This document shows, one piece after another, positions 1-5,289 of a stretch of DNA of 5,289 nucleotides (within the stretch, counting starts at the first letter, position 1; each line of letters begins with the position of its first letter). The position numbers and the translations under genes were made by a program. The notes under the pieces were generated by a model. It worked only from the letters and a program-made list of their open reading frames with translations, made no database searches and had not been told where the DNA came from. Location of the stretch: assembly GCA_041654915.1 (NCBI GenBank), contig JBAZCO010000112.1, forward strand, positions 1-5,289. Reading direction: 5' to 3'. The DNA is from JBAZCO01 sp041654915. Its GTDB lineage: Bacteria > Bacillota > Clostridia > Christensenellales > DTU072.

Positions 1-1
1 G

Positions 2-1099
2 CTAATTATTGTATTCACCCTAGTTAAATCCTCAAAATGGATATCCGAGCATATCTTTACAAAAGGTGTATCCCGTGCCTATATATATTTTGTGGGGCAT
101 ATCACGGAGTTGTTTGCGTTTTCCGTATTTGAAGTTTTAATTGGTCTAGCGATAGTTTCGGCTATTGTCGCAATCGTGCTTTGGATAAGAGCATTAAGAC
201 GGAAAAAATATTTAAAATTTGCAAAAAGCGTGGTAAAGACGCTAACAATAGTGTTTTCGGTAATTTTGGTTTACACATTGACCGCATCTTTTTCCTACAA
301 TCGCACTCCGCTAGAAAAGGAGCTTCCCGCTCATAGCGGCGAAGTGGAAAATCAGGAGATTGCCGCAATGGTAGACTACTTCTTGCAAGACCTAAACACG
401 CTTGCCGAGTCGTTTGAGCGTGACGAGGACGGCAATGTGATATCTCCGTATAGTTTTGAGGAACTGTCCGATAAGATGAGGGATGAGTACAAAAAGCTAG
501 ACAGCAACAATTATTTTAACACCTACACACCCCGTGCAAAAAGGTTTATCGCAAGTGATATTGTGTCCTTGTTTGGCATTCTTGGGGTGTCTTTTCAACC
601 TACGGGGGAGGCAAATATAAACAGCAATACCGCAGGGATACATATGCCCCAACTAATTGCGCACGAGTTTGCGCACTCCAAAGGTGTTATGCGGGAAAAT
701 GATGCTGAACTGCTTGCCGCCTACATTACCCTGACATCAGACGACCCCTATATTAGATACAGCGGATACGCCTCCTACTTTTGGGATATTCGCAATATGC
801 TAGGACTGCACGAAATGGATTACGAAACCGCACAAGTGCATCCATTATTTATTAAGGAAATTAATAATGCCTACAAAAAATACAACTCATACCGCACCTT
901 TATAGACGATATCGGCACGGCAATAAACGATATTTATTTAAAGTTAAGCGGAGTTGAGGACGGGGTGGGCAGCTACCAAATAGACGGAGAAATAATCATT
1001 ATTATACCCGATGACGGCGGCGAACCAATAAGGCAAATAGTATATTCCCCCATACAAAGGCTTGCGCAAAGCATATATTATTCACAGGGAGCGCCCTAA
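2..1099 (+). CDS. DUF3810-like membrane-anchored zincin (putative metalloprotease), 5'-truncated by the window
   Basis: The frame is open from base 2, giving 365 codons before TAA. The first candidate start, GTG at 92, has no Shine-Dalgarno sequence, and the residues before it read like protein (SKGVSRAYIYFVGHI), so the true start lies before the window. Numbering from that GTG, two membrane helices lie at about 14-32 and 47-66, separated by a basic RALRRKK loop. A soluble domain follows, probably outside the cell. It contains HEFAH (H191, E192, H195) followed by SKGVMRENDAELLA, which matches the DUF3810 pattern HExxHxxGxxxExEAxxLA as I recall it. The two histidines should bind zinc and E192 should be the catalytic base; E202 or D204 could be the third ligand. 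The C-terminal NDIYLKLSGVEDGVGSY also fits the family. The family's function and substrate are unknown, so protease activity is inferred from the motif only. The gene converges on the dCMP deaminase gene and shares its terminator. Confidence 0.8.
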   Translation, partial: LIIVFTLVKSSKWISEHIFTKGVSRAYIYFVGHITELFAFSVFEVLIGLAIVSAIVAIVLWIRALRRKKYLKFAKSVVKTLTIVFSVILVYTLTASFSYNRTPLEKELPAHSGEVENQEIAAMVDYFLQDLNTLAESFERDEDGNVISPYSFEELSDKMRDEYKKLDSNNYFNTYTPRAKRFIASDIVSLFGILGVSFQPTGEANINSNTAGIHMPQLIAHEFAHSKGVMRENDAELLAAYITLTSDDPYIRYSGYASYFWDIRNMLGLHEMDYETAQVHPLFIKEINNAYKKYNSYRTFIDDIGTAINDIYLKLSGVEDGVGSYQIDGEIIIIIPDDGGEPIRQIVYSPIQRLAQSIYYSQGAP

Positions 1100-1129
1100 A
1101 CAAAAAAAGTTTTTAATAAGTAACCGCAC

Positions 1130-1166
1130 AAAAAAACGCTGCCCTAAAAAAGGGCAGCGCTATTTT
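1130..1166. terminator. Bidirectional intrinsic terminator between genes 1 and 2
   Basis: A perfect 8-bp GC-rich stem pairs CGCTGCCC (1137-1144) with GGGCAGCG (1152-1159). An extra T1145-A1151 pair leaves an A5 loop. A run of seven A's (1130-1136) on the left gives a U7 tract for minus-strand transcripts, so this should be a strong terminator for the dCMP deaminase gene. To the right, CTATTTTAAT gives a weaker U-rich tail for the plus-strand gene ending at 1099. The hairpin sits 37 nt after the gene 1 stop and 28 nt beyond the gene 2 stop. Confidence 0.85.
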
Positions 1167-1187
1167 AATATTTACAGATGTTCGAGA

Positions 1188-1673
1188 TTACTCGCCTTGA
1201 AAGTTTAGCGACAGCTCTTTTAAGTTGGTGGTAAACTGTTCATACTCTACCCCTGCGGCATCTAGCATACGCTTGCCCGCTTTTACCGAGTCGGTGTCGG
1301 CATACTTATCGGAAATATAATATATTTTTGAGATTCCGCTTTGAATTATTGCTTTGCAGCATTCGTTGCAGGGGAATAGGGCAACATAGATTGAGCAGCC
1401 CCGCACAGAGCCTGTTGCATTGAGTATGGCGTTTAACTCAGCGTGTACAACATATAGGTATTTTTGGTCTATATACTCTCCATCTCTTGCCCAAGGGAAA
1501 ACATCGTCCGAACAGCCGTGCGGCATACCGTTATAACCTATGCCCACAATGCGTTTATACTCGTTTACTATGCAAGCTCCCACCTTGGTATTTGGGTCTT
1601 TACTTCTAAAGCTTGATAACAGGGCGATTCCCATAAAATATTCGTGCCAATTAATAACGGTTGTCTTTTGCAT
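1188..1673 (-). CDS. Deoxycytidylate (dCMP) deaminase, zinc-dependent, eukaryote/T4-type
   Basis: This cytosolic enzyme (161 aa, complete) converts dCMP to dUMP and ammonia, supplying dUMP to thymidylate synthase. The zinc and catalytic motifs are intact: HAELNAIL contains zinc ligand H77 and proton-shuttle E79, and PCNEC contains ligands C102 and C105. Other strong matches are WHEYFMGIALLSSFRSKDPN (9-28), VGACIV (31-36), GYNGMPHGCSDD (46-57) and GCSIYVALFPC (92-102). These resemble human DCTD as I recall it much more than Bacillus subtilis ComEB, which has a different N-terminal half and a longer C-terminus. In characterised relatives the GYNG loop belongs to a site where dCTP activates and dTTP inhibits; I infer the same regulation here. 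The ATG is set by a GAGGT ribosome binding site 6 nt upstream. The gene has its own extended -10 promoter and ends in a shared terminator. Riboflavin-type and tRNA deaminases are excluded by the YNG and SDD segments. Confidence 0.95.
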   Translation of the reverse strand: MQKTTVINWHEYFMGIALLSSFRSKDPNTKVGACIVNEYKRIVGIGYNGMPHGCSDDVFPWARDGEYIDQKYLYVVHAELNAILNATGSVRGCSIYVALFPCNECCKAIIQSGISKIYYISDKYADTDSVKAGKRMLDAAGVEYEQFTTNLKELSLNFQGE

Positions 1674-1679
1674 AACGCT

Positions 1680-1684
1680 ACCTC
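1680..1684 (-). promoter_or_regulatory. Ribosome binding site of the dCMP deaminase gene
   Basis: GAGGT on the minus strand lies 6 nt upstream of the ATG at 1673. It supports that start codon. Confidence 0.85.
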
Positions 1685-1710
1685 ATTATTATTTAAAAAA
1701 TTATGAAAAT

Positions 1711-1719
1711 ATTATATCA
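1711..1719 (-). promoter_or_regulatory. Extended -10 promoter of the dCMP deaminase gene
   Basis: The minus strand reads TGATATAAT, a perfect TGn extension plus a consensus TATAAT. No good TTGACA-like -35 lies 16-18 bp upstream (the best is TATTAA), as is common when the TG extension compensates. Transcription would begin near 1704, giving a 5' leader of about 30 nt that contains the GAGGT ribosome binding site. Confidence 0.75.
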
Positions 1720-1814
1720 CAAAGTCCGCTCTTTTAATAGTGGTAATTGTACTTTTTTCATGAAGTCCAAATAAAATGCAAAGCATGCAAAAGACGCAAG
1801 CTTAAAAAAATTCG

Positions 1815-1834
1815 GGCATTGACAAACTAATGCC
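1815..1834. promoter_or_regulatory. 20-bp inverted repeat over the gene 3 -35 box, candidate operator
   Basis: Perfect 6-bp arms GGCATT (1815-1820) and AATGCC (1829-1834) flank an 8-bp centre. The dyad covers the whole -35 hexamer (1819-1824) and part of the spacer, and ends before the -10. It lies upstream of the predicted transcription start, so it would act as DNA rather than as an RNA hairpin. A bound repressor here would block RNA polymerase. I cannot identify a regulator, and arms this short can arise by chance. Confidence 0.35.
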
Positions 1835-1846
1835 TTATGATATACT
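1819..1846 (+). promoter_or_regulatory. Sigma-A-type promoter of the metallophosphoesterase gene
   Basis: A consensus -35 TTGACA (1819-1824) is followed by a 16-bp spacer and -10 TATACT (1841-1846). A TG at 1838-1839 makes an extended -10 (TGATATACT). Transcription should start near 1853, which leaves about 23 nt of leader before the ATG at 1876. The promoter therefore excludes translation from the in-frame ATG at 1837. Confidence 0.88.
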
Positions 1847-1860
1847 TTAAACAAAAGAAA

Positions 1861-1866
1861 GAGGAG
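1861..1866 (+). promoter_or_regulatory. Ribosome binding site deciding the gene 3 start
   Basis: GAGGAG, preceded by GAAA, ends 9 nt before the ATG at 1876. The upstream in-frame ATG at 1837 has no purine-rich site before it and overlaps the -10 box, so this site decides the start. Confidence 0.88.
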
Positions 1867-1875
1867 ATAATTATT

Positions 1876-3447
1876 ATGCCAAAGGGCAAAATAAAAGCAG
1901 ATAATAATAAAATAACTTGGGTTTTTAGCCGCATTGCCACGATAATAATTGCGGTTTTGGCAGTGCTTCAGCCAATAATAAATTTTTCGTGGCGCATAGT
2001 CTTTGTCTCTGTTAATTCGGGAACTTTTGCAGGCTTTAGCGAGATACTCCTTGCAATTATGCTGGTAAATGCCGTTTTTTTAACCGTTGTAGCGTTTGTG
2101 AAAACTACGGGCAAAGATATTCTTGGCAAGCGGTTTATAAGGATAATTTATATTATATCCTTTTCACTAACCATTTTGTTTACCATACTAAATACCATAT
2201 ATATCATCACTACAACGGGAGATATCTACGCTTTTTATCAGCTATTAAGGCTTGCGCCCTATCTTGCTGTGCTTTTTGGGGCATTGTTTTTTGTGTGCGT
2301 ATTTCCCCGCATCAAAAAGGGCAGGGCGGTTGTTGGGGGAGTTTTGATAGCGGTAATTACCATTGCTCTCCTTATCTCGGCAGCGGGTGCTTTGGTTTTC
2401 CGTTTTGCATCTGAGCCATTGGTAATAGATACGGGAGAGGGCTACCGCATCGTTTGGGCTACCAATGCCCCGTCCAAAGGTTGGGTGGAATATACATATC
2501 AAGGGGAAAACCACACGGTATATCACACGGAGTCGGGCAGAACCGTTGCGGAGCGCATACATAGGGTAGATGTTCCCTACTCTCACCTTGATGGGAGCAG
2601 CTATACCGTACACGCAAGGCGGGTGATAGACGAACTAGGCTACGGCGGGCAGTTGGGGCGGACGATATCCTCAAATACCTACAATTTTAGGGGAGAAATA
2701 AAGGATGATATGGTGATATGGAGTTTGTCCGACTGGCATCACGAAATAGAAAAATTATATTCTACCGTAGAATATATGGATGAGCCGGATGTGGTAATTC
2801 TCCTGGGCGACTATGTAAATGCAATGTATGAGGAGCGGGATATCATCAAATATATCCTTGCCCCTGCCGCAAAGATAACCAACGGAAGTTGTCCTGTGAT
2901 TTTTGCACGGGGCAACCACGAAACACGGGGCGGATATGCAAATGAGTTAGGCACGGCGCTAGGTATGGACACATATTACCACGAGGTAGTGAGAGGCAAA
3001 TACCGCTTTATCGTGCTAGATACCAACGAGGACAAGCCAGACAATCACATTGAGTACGGCGGTATGGCAGACTTTGCGCCTTACAGAAAAGAGCAGGGCG
3101 AGTGGCTTGCCGCATTGCCCCAAACGGATGCGGAATATGTCGTGGTTGTTGCCCACGACCCCGAACTTTGCATAGAGGAGGAGCAAGCCGCCGTGTGGGT
3201 GGAGGAATTAAAGCGGCTGGGGGCAAGCTTTCAACTTTCGGGGCATCACCACAAGAGCGAGATATTTGAGGAAAATGATATTCTCACCATATTAGACGGC
3301 GGCAGATTTACCGCAAAAATAAATAATAGGAAAAGAAAAGTGTTTGTTGGCACAGAGATAAAGGTATCGGGAGAAAATATTGCCATAACCGCCTACGATA
3401 ACCTAGGCAATACATACCTAAACGAAACTCACGGCATAGCGAAGTAG
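1876..3447 (+). CDS. Five-helix membrane protein with extracytoplasmic calcineurin-like metallophosphoesterase domain
   Basis: The protein has 523 aa. It is probably a surface-exposed, two-metal phosphatase, phosphodiesterase or nucleotidase; the substrate is unknown. Five hydrophobic helices lie at about 14-36, 54-75, 87-111, 117-143 and 151-175. Basic segments at the N-terminus, 76-89 and 145-150 place those loops inside, so the C-terminal part should be outside. Residues about 177-285 look like a beta-sandwich (YRIVWATNAPSKGWVEYTY) resembling the N-terminal fibronectin-like domain of purple acid phosphatases. The catalytic motifs then follow in order: D286-W-H288, G-D312, G-N347-H348-E, H427 in VVAHDPE, and G-H457-H-H459. 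All expected metal ligands are present. The first motif is DxH rather than the DxG of purple acid phosphatases, and GDYVN lacks their GDxxY tyrosine, so a true purple acid phosphatase is unlikely. The gene is monocistronic, with its own promoter and a terminator overlapping its stop codon. Confidence 0.88.
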   Translation: MPKGKIKADNNKITWVFSRIATIIIAVLAVLQPIINFSWRIVFVSVNSGTFAGFSEILLAIMLVNAVFLTVVAFVKTTGKDILGKRFIRIIYIISFSLTILFTILNTIYIITTTGDIYAFYQLLRLAPYLAVLFGALFFVCVFPRIKKGRAVVGGVLIAVITIALLISAAGALVFRFASEPLVIDTGEGYRIVWATNAPSKGWVEYTYQGENHTVYHTESGRTVAERIHRVDVPYSHLDGSSYTVHARRVIDELGYGGQLGRTISSNTYNFRGEIKDDMVIWSLSDWHHEIEKLYSTVEYMDEPDVVILLGDYVNAMYEERDIIKYILAPAAKITNGSCPVIFARGNHETRGGYANELGTALGMDTYYHEVVRGKYRFIVLDTNEDKPDNHIEYGGMADFAPYRKEQGEWLAALPQTDAEYVVVVAHDPELCIEEEQAAVWVEELKRLGASFQLSGHHHKSEIFEENDILTILDGGRFTAKINNRKRKVFVGTEIKVSGENIAITAYDNLGNTYLNETHGIAK

Positions 3448-3466
3448 CTTTGCCGTGAGTTTTGTA
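3425..3466. terminator. Bidirectional hairpin terminator overlapping the 3' end of gene 3
   Basis: A 12-bp perfect stem pairs AAACTCACGGCA (3425-3436) with TGCCGTGAGTTT (3451-3462). After one T-T mismatch it continues with three more pairs (3438-3440 with 3447-3449) around a 6-nt loop. The left arm encodes the last sense codons of gene 3, and the TAG stop (3445-3447) falls in the loop and upper stem. A short T run (3460-3463) serves the plus strand. A's at the left base give U's for minus-strand transcripts of gene 4, which stop at 3498. Confidence 0.8.
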
Positions 3467-3497
3467 AAAAAGATAATTCTTTTAGGTTTAATATCCC

Positions 3498-5289
3498 TTA
3501 TTTGTTGCTGGTTACTCCGCTGTGATTATCATCTGGTTGCTCATCTATTTGATAGAGTTCCAATGCTTGAACTTCGGTTAGGGTATCCAAAGAGTAGGAT
3601 TTAATTTCCCTATCGCTAATTGTATAGACATAGCCACCTATTCTTATCCCACGCTCAACAAAGGATAACCAACCATTATAATATCCATAATAACTGTCTA
3701 ATTCTATTTTTTCAATGTTGGAAAGGGTATCTCTGTAAACCAACTTTTCCTCATCCTTTTCTTTGCCAAGGTCAAACTTAAACACGGCAAGCCCTTGTTC
3801 AATATGGCTATAATATTCGGAGTTTGCTGTTCGGTAAGTCCAATTTTGGTAGGGGAAGGCAAACAAGCCTCTCTCCTCATCATATAGTAGCGCTTTGGGG
3901 TCATAAAAGAGCGGTGAATGTACGCTGCCTCGCAATACAATTGTCGTTACGGCATCGGGAGAAACATTGTCGTACAAGGACACTTTTAGCCCTGTCCACT
4001 GCACCCAATCGCCGTAAGGGCTGCTAACCACTTCGGACATCTGCCCCACACCTATTGTATAACCCGTGTCGCCTATATAGTGAATGTAGTAGCTAACCCC
4101 GTCTTCTTTTACTTCGTTGATGATCTTGGGGTTATATGGGTCGGACAGGTCAAACGAGAAGTAGGGGTCTACCATTTGGAAAGTGACAATTGAGCCTTTT
4201 TCCTTGTTAAAGCGTGCCGAATAAATTGTTTCGCCTGGCGCAATATTTGTTACCTTGCCTGCGACTGTGAGGTCAGGCTTTAATACAAACAAGTTATTGT
4301 AAGACGATAAGCTGCTCCACCAATTTCTTACCGTGGTTGCAACCCGCAAAAAGCCGTCATATTCGTCCATAGAAAGCCTATCCTTTATAGTGCCGTCCAC
4401 CCAGCCTTCCGCTTTGTGTTGGAGGTCGGATACACCAAGCTTTACTATCCTTGTTTGGGGAGCAGTTTTTAGGAGTTTGCCCTTTTCATTTACTCTATAT
4501 GCGCTAGCATAGTCATAAGTTGCAACAAAAATATGCTCTAGAGAAACATATATTGTGCCGCCCAAGCCAAGATAAGCCTCTGTAATTGCGTCCTCTGCGG
4601 GGGCATCAAGGTCAATTTGCCCTAGTATTAGGTAGGAGTAATTGGAAACATCGGTGTAATAGGAGATGTTTTCTGCAGGAACAGGCTGTATTTCCCCGTC
4701 ATTTATCGTGGAGTCGGATACCTTGGGAATATAGGTGTCCTCATTGCCATAGTTAAAGTAATAATCAACCAGATAGAACAATTTGTTTTCACTCTCTATA
4801 ATTCGGGAAGTTTTATAACTCCCGTCTATTGTTAGGTGTCTTTCAAGAGTGGGTGCATTTTTATAGGTGATGTCATAAACCCTAATATCCGTTTTATTGC
4901 AGTAGCTGTAAAAATAACCGCCCAAATCCATAGCGGGTTCGATGGTAATAGCAAGACCGCTGGAAAACGAAGGAATATATGAATATACTCCGCCAATAAT
5001 CACAAGCTTGTTGCCGCTTATATACATTTCTTTGGGAACATAGTTTTCTATCTCTAGCGGCGGGAAAAGCGTCATACTGCCGTTTGCCACCGATATTATA
5101 TAGCAGCCGTTGGAACTTAACTTGTAAATATATTGTCCGTCTGTCTTTACAATATCGCCCTCGTCCATACCTTGGGTCTGCACATTGGTTTTGGAATAGT
5201 CATTGTTGCCACTCTGCGGTATTGCGGCGGAAAAATCAGACTCGGCAGCATTCTCTGCTAAATCCGCATTTCGCCACTGTGAGATGTTA
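3498..5289 (-). CDS. Secreted or anchored beta-propeller domain protein (Beta_propel family, PF09826-like), N-terminus outside the window
   Basis: The frame stays open to the window edge, giving at least 596 aa. A GTG at 5181-5183 could be taken as the start, but the residues before it (SGNNDYSKTN) run directly into QTQGMDEGDIVKTDG. Together they form the family's conserved opening, TNxQxxGVDExDIVKTDG as I recall it, so translation starts beyond 5289, where a signal peptide or membrane anchor is expected. Numbering from the GTG, further family signatures are SMDEYDGFLRVATT (271-284), NIAPGETIYSARF (313-325), VDPYFSFDLSDPYNPKI (338-354), GLKVSLYD (398-405), DPKALLYDEERGLFAFPY (428-445) and RIGGYVYTIS (514-523). 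The strands repeat with many Tyr and Gly residues, as in propeller blades. No catalytic residues are known to me; a role in surface binding is a guess. No membrane helix lies at the C-terminus. Its terminator is shared with the metallophosphoesterase gene. Confidence 0.9.
   Translation of the reverse strand, partial: NISQWRNADLAENAAESDFSAAIPQSGNNDYSKTNVQTQGMDEGDIVKTDGQYIYKLSSNGCYIISVANGSMTLFPPLEIENYVPKEMYISGNKLVIIGGVYSYIPSFSSGLAITIEPAMDLGGYFYSYCNKTDIRVYDITYKNAPTLERHLTIDGSYKTSRIIESENKLFYLVDYYFNYGNEDTYIPKVSDSTINDGEIQPVPAENISYYTDVSNYSYLILGQIDLDAPAEDAITEAYLGLGGTIYVSLEHIFVATYDYASAYRVNEKGKLLKTAPQTRIVKLGVSDLQHKAEGWVDGTIKDRLSMDEYDGFLRVATTVRNWWSSLSSYNNLFVLKPDLTVAGKVTNIAPGETIYSARFNKEKGSIVTFQMVDPYFSFDLSDPYNPKIINEVKEDGVSYYIHYIGDTGYTIGVGQMSEVVSSPYGDWVQWTGLKVSLYDNVSPDAVTTIVLRGSVHSPLFYDPKALLYDEERGLFAFPYQNWTYRTANSEYYSHIEQGLAVFKFDLGKEKDEEKLVYRDTLSNIEKIELDSYYGYYNGWLSFVERGIRIGGYVYTISDREIKSYSLDTLTEVQALELYQIDEQPDDNHSGVTSNK

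Noticed and set aside
1188..1673. dCMP deaminase as part of an anti-phage nucleotide-depletion system
   Set aside because: The protein is a stand-alone, standard-length metabolic enzyme with no fused regulatory or NTPase domain, and no toxin-antitoxin or defence gene lies beside it.
1540..1737. Short plus-strand frame antisense to the dCMP deaminase gene
   Set aside because: It mostly mirrors the real gene and runs into its promoter; I see no ribosome binding site or recognisable product.
1776..1793. Two 9-bp units sharing ATGCAAA, in the space upstream of gene 3
   Set aside because: Only two copies with a 7-bp identical core in AT-rich sequence, upstream of a promoter that already looks sufficient. 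Chance is a reasonable explanation.
1837..1839. ATG as start of the metallophosphoesterase gene
   Set aside because: It overlaps the extended -10 box and has no ribosome binding site; the ATG at 1876 has a good one.
1674..1875. Possible riboswitch or small RNA in the divergent intergenic space
   Set aside because: The two predicted leaders are only about 30 and 23 nt, too short for a known riboswitch. No stable hairpin with a U tract is present within them.
2245..2674. Open frames on the minus strand opposite the metallophosphoesterase gene
   Set aside because: They lie inside a well-supported gene, have low-complexity or Cys/Arg/Pro-rich products, and lack recognisable motifs.
3704..4027. 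Short frames on either strand inside the beta-propeller gene
   Set aside because: They are shadows of a long frame containing many family motifs.

Overview
The window looks like ordinary chromosomal DNA from a low-to-moderate GC member of the Bacillota, probably an uncultured clostridial lineage. The evidence is strong GAGG-type ribosome binding sites at sensible spacing, sigma-A-like promoters (two with an extended TGn -10), compact intergenic spaces with hairpin terminators, standard-code reading frames, and the protein families present. I cannot name a species. I see no mobile element, CRISPR array, tRNA or rRNA.

Four genes alternate in orientation (+, -, +, -), and each appears to be its own transcription unit. 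(1) Positions 2-1099, +: a membrane-anchored DUF3810-like protein with an HExxH zincin motif; its 5' end lies outside the window. (2) Positions 1188-1673, -: a eukaryote/T4-type dCMP deaminase. (3) Positions 1876-3447, +: a five-helix membrane protein carrying an extracytoplasmic beta-sandwich domain and a calcineurin-like metallophosphoesterase domain. (4) Positions 3498 to beyond the window end, -: a secreted or anchored beta-propeller protein; its N-terminus lies outside the window.

Both convergent gene ends (1/2 and 3/4) share a single hairpin that can terminate transcription from both sides. The divergent space between genes 2 and 3 (1674-1875) holds one promoter for each. The gene 3 promoter carries a 20-bp dyad across its -35 box, which could be an operator.

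The genes do not form an obvious pathway. dCMP deaminase is nucleotide housekeeping (dCMP to dUMP for dTMP synthesis). The other three look like cell-surface proteins of unknown or loosely known role. I found no convincing new multi-gene system. The most useful results are the corrected gene boundaries, the ectoenzyme architecture of gene 3, and the candidate operator.
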